DNA of 64,000 bases from Palsa-744 sp036498265. Its GTDB lineage: Bacteria; Actinomycetota; Thermoleophilia; Solirubrobacterales; Solirubrobacteraceae. The position numbers and the translations under genes are program-made. The stretch spans positions 62,001-126,000 of the forward strand of contig DASYFT010000005.1 of assembly GCA_036498265.1 (NCBI GenBank). The letters run 5' to 3'. The notes under the pieces are model-generated. The model saw nothing but the letters and a program-made list of their open reading frames with translations. It was not told the origin of the DNA and ran no database searches. Shown here piece after piece: positions 16,050 through 25,124 of this stretch (position 1 is its first letter; every line of letters starts with the position of its first letter).

Positions 16050-16471
16050 GCACGACGATTGACCAGCTGCACGGGACGATCGCTGCCTACAACGACGCCT
16101 GGAACGCGCATGACGTGAGCCGGATCGGATCGATGCATGCACCGGACATGGTGTTCGAGAACCACACTGCCGGCGAGCGGGCAGAGGGTGAGGAGGCGCT
16201 CGAGCACATCGCCCGCATCTTCAATTCGTGGCCGGACATCGAGTTCGAGACGCGCCGCCTCTACGTGCGCGACGACCTAGTGGTGCAGGAGTGGACTGCA
16301 AGGGCCACCCACGTCAAGCCGCTCAGCCGGGGCGAGATCGTCGCCGAGCCGTCCGGCAAGCGGATCGAGTGGGATGGGATGGACGTCATCCCGTTCGAGG
16401 ACGGCAAGGTGAAGCGCAAGGACGTCTACTCGGATTCCGTGTCGATCCTCCGTCAGGTCGGGCTGTTGTAG
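16046..16471 (+). CDS. SnoaL-like polyketide-cyclase-fold protein
   Basis: 141 aa from ATG 16046. It opens with LHGTIAAYNDAWNAHDVSRIGSMHAPDMVFENH, the hallmark SnoaL start, and continues with WPDIEFETRRLYVRDD and EWTARATH. Members cyclise, isomerise or simply bind hydrophobic metabolites. It is coupled to the upstream cupin, so the pair probably acts on one metabolite; which one is not visible. Confidence 0.85.
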   Translation: MSTTIDQLHGTIAAYNDAWNAHDVSRIGSMHAPDMVFENHTAGERAEGEEALEHIARIFNSWPDIEFETRRLYVRDDLVVQEWTARATHVKPLSRGEIVAEPSGKRIEWDGMDVIPFEDGKVKRKDVYSDSVSILRQVGLL

Positions 16472-16507
16472 GGCTGCGGGGACCGCGCCGCGCTTCTGAG
16501 CGTGTCT

Positions 16508-16545
16508 ACGATGTCCCGACACATCAGTCCCCGATGTCCCGGCAT
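16508..16545. repeat. Short motif shared with 27.16 kb (copy 1)
   Basis: The 19 bases at 16521-16539 match 27163-27181 at 17 of 19 positions (ACATYAGTCYCCGATGTCC). This copy also contains a direct repeat GATGTCCCGRCA 23 bases apart. It lies at the point where local base use becomes less GC-rich. It could be an island boundary or a dispersed element of this genome. Confidence 0.4.
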
Positions 16546-16614
16546 TGTCGATGGCTTCGTGACTTTCTACAGCGACGAAGAACACGCAGCGGCGTAGCGC
16601 GCCGTCCCGACATC

Positions 16615-17364
16615 GTGCGCAATAGGTATTTCAAGGTCGGACTCGTTCTCGGCCTTACGATGCTGACCGGCTGTGGCAGGACCCAATCCGAAACCGCGAG
16701 AGTGCGCTCCATCGTGCAGCAATATCAGGCTGCGCTTGCCGAACGGCACGGCTCGGAGATGTGTGCGCTCCTGAGCGACGAAGCGAAGCGCGATGTCGCC
16801 AGCCTATTGACACCGCCTACCGCTCATGGACCGAACGCTTCCGGCTGTCTTTATTTCGCTAAACGCCTCGATGAAGTTCCGCCTAGCGCAAGAGCCTCGT
16901 CACGCATCAAGAACGCGAAGATCGGCACCCCGAAGGTGCGCGGAGGCAAGGCGACAGTCCTTGTGCGGGAAGCTGGCGAAACTACGCGCGAACTCACGCT
17001 CATCAAGACGCCCTCGGGCTGGAAGATCACCCTTCCCTCGCCCGCGACCACACCGTCCTTCGACCTGCGTGGTCCGGCAGCGATCACGGTCGCACCGCCA
17101 GCGAGTGTCAGCGGCGAGAAGCTCGCGCAGTTCGACTCCGGGCGGGCTGTAGTTGCGCAGTCAGGTTGCCTTGCGTGTCACCGCATCGGTGAAGCCGGGA
17201 ACGTCGGCCCCGGCCCTGATCTGACGCAGGTTGGCGCCAGGCTGCCGCCGCAGGCCATCGAACGCGCCATTGTCCACCCGACAGCCCCGATGCCGTCATT
17301 TCGGGGGTTGCCGAGGGACAGGTTGCAGGCGGTCGTGACGTTTCTCTCGCTCTTGCGTGAATGA
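16615..17364 (+). CDS. Lipoprotein with fused C-terminal cytochrome c domain
   Basis: 249 aa from GTG 16615. A lipoprotein signal ends at lipobox LTGC (Cys 20). Residues about 25-140 look like an NTF2/DUF4878-type lipoprotein domain (VRSIVQQYQAAL, SGWKITLP). A linker leads to a class I cytochrome c domain with haem motif CLACH (Cys 185, Cys 188, His 189), GPDLTQVG and a likely axial methionine in APMPSF (Met 226). It should be an outward-facing, lipid-anchored electron carrier. The fusion of these two domains is unusual to me. Base use is less GC-rich than in neighbouring genes. Confidence 0.72.
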   Translation: MRNRYFKVGLVLGLTMLTGCGRTQSETARVRSIVQQYQAALAERHGSEMCALLSDEAKRDVASLLTPPTAHGPNASGCLYFAKRLDEVPPSARASSRIKNAKIGTPKVRGGKATVLVREAGETTRELTLIKTPSGWKITLPSPATTPSFDLRGPAAITVAPPASVSGEKLAQFDSGRAVVAQSGCLACHRIGEAGNVGPGPDLTQVGARLPPQAIERAIVHPTAPMPSFRGLPRDRLQAVVTFLSLLRE

Positions 17365-17474
17365 CCGGCGCGAGCCGCGCACGGGCGGCACGACCCGGTT
17401 CGCCCTCGAGTTGCCGCGTAGGCGGTCGATACTCGCCTCGTGAGCGCCGTCCTAGCCCGAGCGTCCCGAGCCAC

Positions 17475-17957
17475 ATGACCAACGACCTGGGCGACTTCGA
17501 CCGACAGCTACTTGAGGCGGTCAGCATCGGCGGCCCGCGCTTCGGCGTGGCTACAGACTCCGTTCATGAGGAGCTTCTGGAAGAGTCGCCTGGTCGTGCA
17601 GCGGTCGAGTCGGCCCTGAGAAGCCTCCGTGAGCGGGGGCTGGTTAGAAGCGAACAGTCGTCTGGGTCGCTGACCATGCGCCCGCGCGACGGTATCCACC
17701 CGCGCTCAGAAGCCGCTGAGCGGAAGACGGTCCATCGAGACTACGAGGGCGACTGGTGGATCATCACCGAAGCGGGGCGCGCAGCAGTCGGGCTGCCTCC
17801 GCCCGAACCGCGCGAGTTCTGGATGAACCCGTCGTCTGGTCCGTTTCGTGTGTCGCCGCTGATCGCTCCGCTGTGTGCCTGGCGATTTCGGCGCGGCAAA
17901 CCGCCAGTCCCGGCGTGGTATGCGCGCCTGACAGGAAGGCCCCGAGTTGCCCGATAG
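17475..17957 (+). CDS. Hypothetical protein with winged-helix-like N-terminus
   Basis: 160 aa from ATG 17475. The first 70 residues (VHEELLEESPGRAAVESALRSLRERGLVRSE) resemble the helix-turn-helix plus wing of small MarR/PadR-like regulators. A WIITEAGRAAVGL segment follows, also typical of such domains, then an Arg/Pro-rich tail with no match I know. The function is not recognised. It lies in the less GC-rich segment. Confidence 0.55.
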   Translation: MTNDLGDFDRQLLEAVSIGGPRFGVATDSVHEELLEESPGRAAVESALRSLRERGLVRSEQSSGSLTMRPRDGIHPRSEAAERKTVHRDYEGDWWIITEAGRAAVGLPPPEPREFWMNPSSGPFRVSPLIAPLCAWRFRRGKPPVPAWYARLTGRPRVAR

Positions 17958-18015
17958 GCGAGGATGACGGAAGATGCGGACGCTTCCTCGCGAGGGTGGC
18001 AACGGCCATCAACTA

Positions 18016-18456
18016 ATGATGAGCAAGGCCGTGGTGGCGGTCGTGTTGTTCCTCGCGGTCGCTGCCAGCGGTTGCGGCGGTAGCTCTCACACAACGCCCT
18101 CTCCCAAAGCACAGGCCGAAGCCGTCTGCAAGGATGGTTTCCGCGAGTTGGAGACAATCGACGGGCATCTCGCGGACGGGGCTCCCGCGCTCGTTGGGCA
18201 GCAGGTTATCGACGCCGCCAAGGCGAGCATCGCGGTCGATTCGGCAACCACCACTAGGTTGCGGGCGTTGCCGAACAGCGGGGCTAAGCAAGCGGTGCTC
18301 GCCAAGCTCGGGCAGAGCCGGTCACAGCTTCAAGCGATCGTCAGTGCGTTGCACCGCAATGGCTACGAGCACCGCCAGCTTTCGAAGGAACTGGGCGAAG
18401 TCTTCCTCAGAGCGAACGGAGGTTGTGGCGTCGTCAAACTCACCAACCCGACATAG
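18016..18456 (+). CDS. Hypothetical lipoprotein
   Basis: 146 aa (ATG 18016 or 18019). The signal ends in lipobox ASGC followed by GGSSHTTPSP. The mature part is helical with CKDGFRELETIDGHL and a C-terminal GGCGVVKL; its two cysteines could form a disulfide. No family is recognised. It lies 59 bases after the previous gene. Confidence 0.65.
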   Translation: MMSKAVVAVVLFLAVAASGCGGSSHTTPSPKAQAEAVCKDGFRELETIDGHLADGAPALVGQQVIDAAKASIAVDSATTTRLRALPNSGAKQAVLAKLGQSRSQLQAIVSALHRNGYEHRQLSKELGEVFLRANGGCGVVKLTNPT

Positions 18457-18501
18457 AAGGCCGGAGGTCGGTTCACCGCGCCCCGGTTAGCCTCGGGCTA
18501 C

Positions 18502-18700
18502 TTGATCACTAGGACTTTGGGTCGTATGCAAGCCGAAGGTCGCTGCCCTACCTCGGCACGGCTGACCAGCTTGCATGAGTGCAGGCACACCTTCGCGTCG
18601 CTGATGATTGCGGCGGGCGTCAATGCAAAGGCGCTGACCACCCTACGATCTGATCCACTGTTACGCGAGCCTCTCCGAACTGGCCGTGCCGCCCGCATCG
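18502..18700 (+). pseudogene. Tyrosine recombinase (integrase) remnant
   Basis: The segment TSLHECRHTFASLMIAAGVNAKAL is the conserved HxxR box region of phage-type tyrosine integrases. Sequence similarity breaks off after it; a shifted frame downstream (YDLIHCYASL) looks like a decayed version of the TYDRYGHL region. No catalytic tyrosine or N-terminal domains are present. This is a decayed integrase and marks past insertion. Confidence 0.65.
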
Positions 18701-18739
18701 TGGCACTCAGGTCCCTCGCCGCTGCCGGTGCGCCGCGGT

Positions 18740-20026
18740 TTAGGTCGCGGGCACGCGGGTCGGGGGCTCGGTCCCGCGGCCTTGGCTCCATAGGTGGTTG
18801 AGGAGGATCGACAGCAGCGCGATCGCCACGATCGCGATGAACGTCTGCGGTTCGTCGCGCAGCGTCTGGACCGCGAAGAATGCGAGGACGGTCACCGTGG
18901 CAGAGATGGCGGCAAGCACGAGCACGGTATTTGCCCCGATCTCGGCACGACGCCGGTACGCGGCGACGCCGACGAGGGCGAAGATGATGAGCGAGCAGGC
19001 GCTGCCGACGGACGCGATCGCCGACAGGTCGACCACGTTGGCGATGGCGACGACGATCGCGCTGGTGATGATGAGGCCGGCGTGTGGGCCCAACGGGGAG
19101 CGCCGACCAAACACCGGTGGGAACTGCCCGATCTCTGCGAGCTGAGTGGTGAGTCCTCCGGATGCGTACAGCGTCGCATTCACCGAGGAGGAAGTTGCCA
19201 GCAGGGCAGCGATGGCCATCATCACGAACCCGGCCTCGCCGAGCGAGGGTCGGGCAGCCTCGGCGATTGCGGTCTCGCCGTAGCCGGTGACCTGGTCGAC
19301 GGTGAGCGTGCCGAAGACGCCGACCGAGATCAGCACATAGAGGACGATCGTGACGCCCAGCGCGAGAGACATCGCGCGCGGTAGATCGTGCGAGGGGTCA
19401 CGCAGGTCACCTGTGGAAAACGTGATGACACTAAAGCCGAGGTAGGCGAAGAACGTCAGGGCGACGCTTGCCACGATGTCCGACACCGACGGGTAACCGC
19501 CGAACGTCAGCAGGCCGAAGTCGATGTCGGTGAACGTGACAACGATGAACACGGCGAACACCGCGAGCAGGACCACGACGATGAGCGACTGCGCCCGATC
19601 GACGACCTTCGAACCCACGAGGTTGATCCCGAGCATTGCGATCACGATCAGCGACGTGAAGACGTTGTCCCAGCCCGCGGCCGCACCGGTGCCGATGAAC
19701 AGGCTCGTGGCGTAGCTGCCGAACGCGACCGCGACCATCGAACAAACGATGATGATCGCCGCGAAGTAGCCCAACCAGGCGGCGATGCCCACGAGGCGTC
19801 CGTTCCCGAAGCCCGCAACGAGGTAGGCGATCAGGCCGCCGGACGAGGGGTAGCGCACGCCGAGCTTGACGACCGTGTAGCCGAGGATCGACGCGACGAT
19901 GCCGGCTAGTAGAAAGGAGAGCCAAACGGCGGCGCCCGCGACGGCGCCCGCCTCCCCGAGGAGGGCGAAGATGCCGGCGCCCACCATCGCACCGATCCCC
20001 AGGAAGGCTGCGCCGCGGACAGTCAT
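18740..20026 (-). CDS. APC-family amino acid permease
   Basis: 428 aa, about 12 transmembrane helices. TM1 carries the substrate-binding GIGAMVGAGIFALLGEAG signature of amino acid-polyamine-organocation transporters; TM6 contains ALTFFAYLGFSVI. It should import amino acids with cation coupling. The C-terminus ends shortly after the last helix (GRGTEPPTRVPAT). Two peptidase genes and another APC permease lie nearby, pointing to amino-acid salvage. Substrate cannot be read from the sequence. Confidence 0.88.
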   Translation of the reverse strand: MTVRGAAFLGIGAMVGAGIFALLGEAGAVAGAAVWLSFLLAGIVASILGYTVVKLGVRYPSSGGLIAYLVAGFGNGRLVGIAAWLGYFAAIIIVCSMVAVAFGSYATSLFIGTGAAAGWDNVFTSLIVIAMLGINLVGSKVVDRAQSLIVVVLLAVFAVFIVVTFTDIDFGLLTFGGYPSVSDIVASVALTFFAYLGFSVITFSTGDLRDPSHDLPRAMSLALGVTIVLYVLISVGVFGTLTVDQVTGYGETAIAEAARPSLGEAGFVMMAIAALLATSSSVNATLYASGGLTTQLAEIGQFPPVFGRRSPLGPHAGLIITSAIVVAIANVVDLSAIASVGSACSLIIFALVGVAAYRRRAEIGANTVLVLAAISATVTVLAFFAVQTLRDEPQTFIAIVAIALLSILLNHLWSQGRGTEPPTRVPAT

Positions 20027-20137
20027 GGCCGCGAACGTTGCACCCCGGCGCCGTGGAGTGCGTCACCCGGATGGATTGAAACGCGTGGTGCCGCCGTCAC
20101 AGGCTCGACGTCGTCGGACCGCGACGGCTCGTGCCGG

Positions 20138-20356
20138 TCAAGTAGTCTCGACCGCCCCGTGGTGGTCGCAGTGGTCGCCGTGCGGGTGGTGGAGGTGCCC
20201 CCCTACGACGTAGTCAACGTGATCCCCGTGGCGCACCGCCTCGTGCCCGCAGTCGGGTCCATGCTCATGGTCGGCCTCGTGCTCGGCGCAGTCGTGGCCC
20301 GGAGTGCAGTCGCCAGGGTTGATGTCGGTTATCGGCACTGGCTCGCGTGTATTCAT
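20138..20356 (-). CDS. Small His/Asp/Cys-rich putative metal-binding protein
   Basis: 72 aa, excellent Shine-Dalgarno (GAGGAGG, 8 bases before ATG 20356). It has 14 histidines and 4 cysteines, in runs such as HEHGPDCGHE and HLHHPHGDHCDHHG, and no hydrophobic segment. It is probably a cytoplasmic Zn/Ni/Co/Cu buffer or metallochaperone. It lies 17 bases after the M24 metallopeptidase gene on the same strand, so it may supply or hold metal for that enzyme. I recall similar short proteins in other actinobacteria but no proven role. Confidence 0.75.
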   Translation of the reverse strand: MNTREPVPITDINPGDCTPGHDCAEHEADHEHGPDCGHEAVRHGDHVDYVVGGHLHHPHGDHCDHHGAVETT

Positions 20357-20373
20357 GTCGTGTCCTCCTCGGT

Positions 20374-21483
20374 TCAGGCAACGATCCGCATCTCGCGGCT
20401 GGTGTTGTTCAGGCGGCGGCCGCCGTCCTTTGTTGCGACAACGATGTCCTCGATGCGCACCCCGAAGCGCTCCGGCAGATAGACGCCCGGCTCGATCGAG
20501 AAGCACATACCCGGCTCGATCGGGTGCGTCTCGCCCTCAACCATGTATGGCGGCTCGTGCGTTGTGAGCCCGATGCCGTGACCCACGCGGTGGATGAAGT
20601 AGTCCCCGTAGCCGGCGTTGGAGATGACTCTGCGCGCTGCCCTGTCCACCTCCTGGCACGCCACGCCCACGCGAACGGCTTCGAAGCCGGCCTGCTGCGC
20701 CTGGCGGACGATCTCGAATACCTCACGCTCCTCGTCGGTCGGGTCGCCAACGTGCACGGTCCGTGTGGTGTCCGAGCCATAGCCGTCCTTGATGCCGCCG
20801 AAGTCCAGCACCACCATGTCGCCTTCTTTGATTGTCCGGTCGCCCAACTCGTGGTGCGGGTTTGCGCCGTTGGGACCAGAGCCAACGACCGTGAAGTCGA
20901 CCTCCGAGTGCCCATGCTCGCGCAGCAGGTCCGCGAGGTCGGTCCCGACCTCCCTCTCGGTGCGCCCGGCGAAGCGCACCATCACGATCTCCTCGAGGGC
21001 GGCATCAGCGGCAGCGCCTGCGGCCACGAGGCACGCGAGCTCGTCAGCGTCCTTGATCGCGCGGAGCATCGGAAGCGCGGTCGTCATCGACACGTAACTC
21101 GTCCCGGGCAGAACATGCTGCAGGCCGAGGACGTGCATCGCCCAGGCCGAGTCCGAGATCGAGTAGCGCCCGCCGCGGAGAAGCTTCGCCGCCGCCTCGT
21201 AGGGATCGCTGCCGTCGGTCCAGTCGTGCAGAGCGACGGCGGCTGCCCCGGGCGCGGCCTCGGCGTCCGGGCGCTCGAGGACCGGGACGATCATCGCTGG
21301 ATCGCTCGACGCTTGGATCACGAGCATGGTGATTCGCTCGGTGATAGCCACTGGCGCATAGCCGGTGAAATACATGAGGTCCGGGCCGGGTGTGACCAGA
21401 AGTCCGTTGAGGCCGGCATCAGCCGCCTGACAGGCGGCACGCTCGATGCGTGCCATGAAGTCCTGCGTCGTGAAGTCCTTCAT
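20374..21483 (-). CDS. M24 family metallopeptidase (Xaa-Pro aminopeptidase-like)
   Basis: 369 aa from ATG 21483. The N-terminal creatinase-like domain (to about 135) is followed by the pita-bread domain with all five metal ligands: Asp 227 (VVLDFGG), Asp 238 (YGSDTTRT), His 302 (VGHGIGL), Glu 331 (SIEPGVY) and Glu 345 (RIEDIV). It should cleave Xaa-Pro dipeptides or N-terminal residues before proline using two Mn/Co/Zn ions in the cytoplasm. It is divergent from the GadC-like permease gene. Confidence 0.9.
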   Translation of the reverse strand: MKDFTTQDFMARIERAACQAADAGLNGLLVTPGPDLMYFTGYAPVAITERITMLVIQASSDPAMIVPVLERPDAEAAPGAAAVALHDWTDGSDPYEAAAKLLRGGRYSISDSAWAMHVLGLQHVLPGTSYVSMTTALPMLRAIKDADELACLVAAGAAADAALEEIVMVRFAGRTEREVGTDLADLLREHGHSEVDFTVVGSGPNGANPHHELGDRTIKEGDMVVLDFGGIKDGYGSDTTRTVHVGDPTDEEREVFEIVRQAQQAGFEAVRVGVACQEVDRAARRVISNAGYGDYFIHRVGHGIGLTTHEPPYMVEGETHPIEPGMCFSIEPGVYLPERFGVRIEDIVVATKDGGRRLNNTSREMRIVA

Positions 21484-21605
21484 CTCAATCAACGTCCACC
21501 CGGAGCGTACAGCTCTACCTGCCTTAGCTTTAACCCTGAAGGGATGATGACCCCCAGGGTCCCCCGTGACAGCCTCGCCCCGCTCCTTCAAACGGAGGTC
21601 TTCAC

Positions 21606-23723
21606 TTGGCATCTATGGAGGTACCCGCGGATCGATCGGTGACCCTACCGGTCCGTAGGACAGCGTCGGCGACGAGGTCGATCGCGAAGCCGGCGCCCAT
21701 CACCTGGGTGACGCTCGCGCTGATGACGACAGCCTCGGTGGCGAGCCTGCGCTCGTCTCCAACGATGGCCGTCTATGGCCTCGCCTGCGTGTTCCTGTAC
21801 CTCGTCCCGGCGATCGTGTTCCTGATGCCGCAGGCGCTCGTCGCGGCCGAGCTGGCATCGGGGTGGTCGGGCGGCGTGTTCCGCTGGGTCAGCGAGGGCA
21901 TCTCGCCGCGCTGGGGGCTGCTCGCGGTGTGGTGTCAGTTCGCAATGACGATCTTCTACTACCCGACCCTGCTCGGCTTCGTCGCCAGCACGCTGGCGTA
22001 CGTGTTCAATCCGAATCTCGCCGACAACGGGGTCTACACGGGGATCGTGATCGTCGTTGTGTTCTGGACGGGCGTGTTCATGTCGGCCCGGGGAGGAACT
22101 AGCGGCATCGCGAAACTGGCCTCGAGTGGCCTGGTGGTCGGGACCCTGATACCGGGTGTGCTTCTGGTCGTGCTCGGCGTCGTCTACCTCGGTGAAGGCC
22201 ACCCGTCGGCGGCCCCGATGAACGCCGAACACCTGCTCCCGGCCTGGACGGGGATCGCCAGCCTCGTGCTGATCGTCAACAACTTCCTCTCCTATTCGGG
22301 CATGGAGATGAACGCTGTCCACGTGTCCTCGCTACGAAACGCGCGTAGCGAATTCCCAAAGGCGATGTTCCTCGCCGTAGGGCTGGTGCTGCTGATCTTC
22401 ATCCTGCCTGCGCTCGCGATCAGCTGGGTGATCCCCTCGCAGGAGCTGAGCCTGACGGCCGGGGTGATGCAGGCCTTCGAAGCGTTCTTTGCCAACTTCG
22501 GGCTCTCAAAGTTGGTCCCGGTCGTGGCGATCGCGCTCGTCTGTGCCTCCGCCGGCGGGATGCTGACGTGGCTCGCCGGCCCGTCCAAAGGTCTCCTGCT
22601 GATCGCTCGGCGCGAGGGGTACCTGCCGCCGTTCTTCCAGCAGCAGAACGAGAACGGCATCCCGGTCCACATCCTCGTCACACAGGGGGCCGTGACGACC
22701 GTGATCGCGCTGCTCTACGCCCTCGTCCCATCGGTCTCGAGCGCCTACTGGATACTCAGCGTGATGACCACGCAGGTCTACCTGATCGTCTACCTGCTGA
22801 TGTTCGTCGCCGCTGTGCGGCTGCGCAGCACGCAGCCGGACGTGCCACGTGGTTACAAAACTCCGGCGCTGCGGTTCATGTGCGTGATGGGCTTCGTCGC
22901 CTCGGCGGCGGCCGTGGTGATCGGCTTCGTGCCTCCCTCGCAGTTCGAAAGCGGCAACACGGTCGCCTACGTCGGGCTGATCTTCGCGGGCACCGTGCTG
23001 CTCGGCCTGCTGCCGCCCTGGCTGTTTTTGCGGCTGCGCAAACCCTCGTGGGCGCAGGGCCCCGAGGCGCCGGCGGATGAGGAAGGCGTCGGGCCAACCG
23101 CGCCGGAGCCCGGCAGGGAAGGGGCCGGTGCCGGGGCAGTGGGGGCGACGGCCGACGAGGCGCCGAGCGCGCCCGCGGAGGCCCCCGAGCCGACACCGGC
23201 TGCAGCTGCGAGTGGCGGAGCGCCGAGCGTGGACGCGCCCACGAGCGCAGACTCGGTGAGCCAGGCCGCCACGACGCCGGTGGGCGCCAATGGGAACGGC
23301 TCCGGCCGGCGCGTCTGGCTCTACTGGCTACTCGCCGTCGCGGTGTTCGCGCTGCTCGTGATCGGGCTGATCAAATTCACCGGCGAGAAGAAGGACCAGG
23401 AATCGGTTGCGAAGGCGCAGCAGCTGACGCAGAAGCTCGAACAGAAAGGGCTGAGGGTGCCGGCGAGCCAGGAAACGTTCGTCAAGGAGTTCGGCACCAA
23501 CGGCGGTGCGGTCTGCGAGAACCCGGCCAGCGCGCTCGGCAAGGCGACGCTGTTCGCAGAGCTGACGAACGGCGCTGATTTCGTCGGCGTGCGGCCGATC
23601 ATCGTCGACCCAAGGGTGCTCGAAGGCGAGACAGCCGTGCTCGAAACCTATTGCCCGGACAAGGTCGCCAAGTACCGCGAAACGATCCAGCACCTCAAAA
23701 CGGAAGTGACGATCAGGAAATGA
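21606..23723 (+). CDS. GadC/AGT-like amino acid permease fused to an extracytoplasmic C-terminal domain
   Basis: 705 aa. The TTG start is fixed by GGAGGT six bases upstream. Residues 25-478 are a 12-helix APC transporter of the glutamate:GABA antiporter group (YSGMEMNAVHV, GPSKGLLLIARREGYLP). Unlike the family (about 500 aa) it continues with an Ala/Pro/Glu-rich linker (480-565), an extra helix (about 570-592) and a soluble domain (595-705) with two cysteines (637, 683). If the usual topology holds, this last domain lies outside. Its role is unknown; sensing or binding substrate is possible. The gene overlaps the M20 peptidase gene by ATGA. Confidence 0.85.
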   Translation: MASMEVPADRSVTLPVRRTASATRSIAKPAPITWVTLALMTTASVASLRSSPTMAVYGLACVFLYLVPAIVFLMPQALVAAELASGWSGGVFRWVSEGISPRWGLLAVWCQFAMTIFYYPTLLGFVASTLAYVFNPNLADNGVYTGIVIVVVFWTGVFMSARGGTSGIAKLASSGLVVGTLIPGVLLVVLGVVYLGEGHPSAAPMNAEHLLPAWTGIASLVLIVNNFLSYSGMEMNAVHVSSLRNARSEFPKAMFLAVGLVLLIFILPALAISWVIPSQELSLTAGVMQAFEAFFANFGLSKLVPVVAIALVCASAGGMLTWLAGPSKGLLLIARREGYLPPFFQQQNENGIPVHILVTQGAVTTVIALLYALVPSVSSAYWILSVMTTQVYLIVYLLMFVAAVRLRSTQPDVPRGYKTPALRFMCVMGFVASAAAVVIGFVPPSQFESGNTVAYVGLIFAGTVLLGLLPPWLFLRLRKPSWAQGPEAPADEEGVGPTAPEPGREGAGAGAVGATADEAPSAPAEAPEPTPAAAASGGAPSVDAPTSADSVSQAATTPVGANGNGSGRRVWLYWLLAVAVFALLVIGLIKFTGEKKDQESVAKAQQLTQKLEQKGLRVPASQETFVKEFGTNGGAVCENPASALGKATLFAELTNGADFVGVRPIIVDPRVLEGETAVLETYCPDKVAKYRETIQHLKTEVTIRK

Positions 23724-25087
23724 GCGCGGCTCCGGCGATCGACCTACGCGAAGCGGTCAAGGCGCAAATGGGCCGCGTCCGGTCGGACCTCGCTGAGCTA
23801 GTCTCGTTCAAGTCCGTCGCGGACCCTAGGCAATACCCGCCGGAGGAGTGCGAGCGGGCGGCGAGATGGGTACGCAACGCCTTCGCGGAGGTCGGGCTGC
23901 AGCAGATGGCGATGTCGCCGACACCCGACGGGAGCTTGGCGGTCCACGGCCACGCTCCAGCTCCCGATGGCGCGCCGACCGTGCTCCTCTACTGCCACTA
24001 CGACGTCCAGCCGCCGCTCGGCGAGGAGCAGTGGAAGACACCGATCTTCGAGCTGACCGAGCGCGACGACCGATGGTTCGGACGCGGCGCGGCCGACTGC
24101 AAGGGGAACATCGTCATGCACCTGGCCGCGCTGCGAGCCCTGAAAGAGCTGCACGGTGGGTTTCCGGCCGGCGTCAAGCTGATCTGCGAGGGCTCCGAGG
24201 AGCAGGGCACCGGTGGGCTGGAGGCGTTCGTGCCGGAGAACGCCGAGCTGTTGGCGGCCGACGCGATCCTCGTCTGCGACACGGGCAACTTCGCCGTCGG
24301 CGTGCCGACGCTGACCACGACCTTGCGGGGGATGACCAGCGTGGACGCGAGCATAGGGGCGCTCGCCAGCGCGATGCACTCGGGCATGTTCGGAGGCCCG
24401 GCGCCCGACCCGGTCGCTGGGCTGGTCGCGATGCTCGCCTCGATGCGCGACGAGCACGGCGACACGACGATCGACGGGGTCGAGAACAGCGGGAGCTGGG
24501 ACGGCGTCGACTATCCGCCCGAGCAGTTCCGCGCAGACGCACAGGTGCTCGACGCTGTCGAGCTGATCGGCAGCGGCTCCGTGGCGGACATGCTGTGGGC
24601 CCGGCCGGCCGTCACGATCCTGGGCATCGACGTGCCCCCCGTGACGGGATCCGCCGCGGCGATCCAGGCGAGCGCTGCAGCGAGAGTGAGCCTGCGGGTG
24701 CCGCCGGGCGAGAACGCGCAGAAGGCCCAGGACGCGCTGATCGACCATCTCCGCAGGCGCGTCCCGTGGGGACTTCGGTGTGAGATCGGCCGCGTCGCGG
24801 TGGGCGAGCCGTTCGTCGGATCGCTGCAGGGTCCGGGCTTCGACGCGCTGAAGATCGCGATGGAGGAGGCCTATGGACGCCCGCTGACGACCGAGGGACA
24901 GGGCGGGTCGATCCCCCTATGCAACGTGTTCGCAGACACCTATCCCGATGCCGAGATCTTCCTCATGGGGGTCGAGGAGCCGAGGTGCCTGATCCATGCT
25001 CCGAACGAGAGCGTCGACCCGTCGGAGATCGAGCACCTGGCGCTCGCCGAGGCGCTGTTCCTCCAAAGGTACGGGGCGGCACGATGA
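23720..25087 (+). CDS. M20 family metallopeptidase (dipeptidase)
   Basis: 455 aa from ATG 23720, overlapping the permease stop. The di-zinc site is intact: His 93 and Asp 95 in YCHYDVQP, bridging Asp 126 in GAADCKG, catalytic Glu 160 and Glu 161 in CEGSEEQGTGG, an Asp in VCDTGN and a C-terminal His in LIHAPNES. Residues about 215-330 form the dimerisation domain. It probably hydrolyses dipeptides or N-acyl amino acids in the cytoplasm, and coupling to the permease suggests that it uses what the permease brings in. Confidence 0.92.
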   Translation: MSAAPAIDLREAVKAQMGRVRSDLAELVSFKSVADPRQYPPEECERAARWVRNAFAEVGLQQMAMSPTPDGSLAVHGHAPAPDGAPTVLLYCHYDVQPPLGEEQWKTPIFELTERDDRWFGRGAADCKGNIVMHLAALRALKELHGGFPAGVKLICEGSEEQGTGGLEAFVPENAELLAADAILVCDTGNFAVGVPTLTTTLRGMTSVDASIGALASAMHSGMFGGPAPDPVAGLVAMLASMRDEHGDTTIDGVENSGSWDGVDYPPEQFRADAQVLDAVELIGSGSVADMLWARPAVTILGIDVPPVTGSAAAIQASAAARVSLRVPPGENAQKAQDALIDHLRRRVPWGLRCEIGRVAVGEPFVGSLQGPGFDALKIAMEEAYGRPLTTEGQGGSIPLCNVFADTYPDAEIFLMGVEEPRCLIHAPNESVDPSEIEHLALAEALFLQRYGAAR

Positions 25088-25124
25088 CACGTGCGTTCTG
25101 CACCGAGGACGGAGGGTCCATGTC

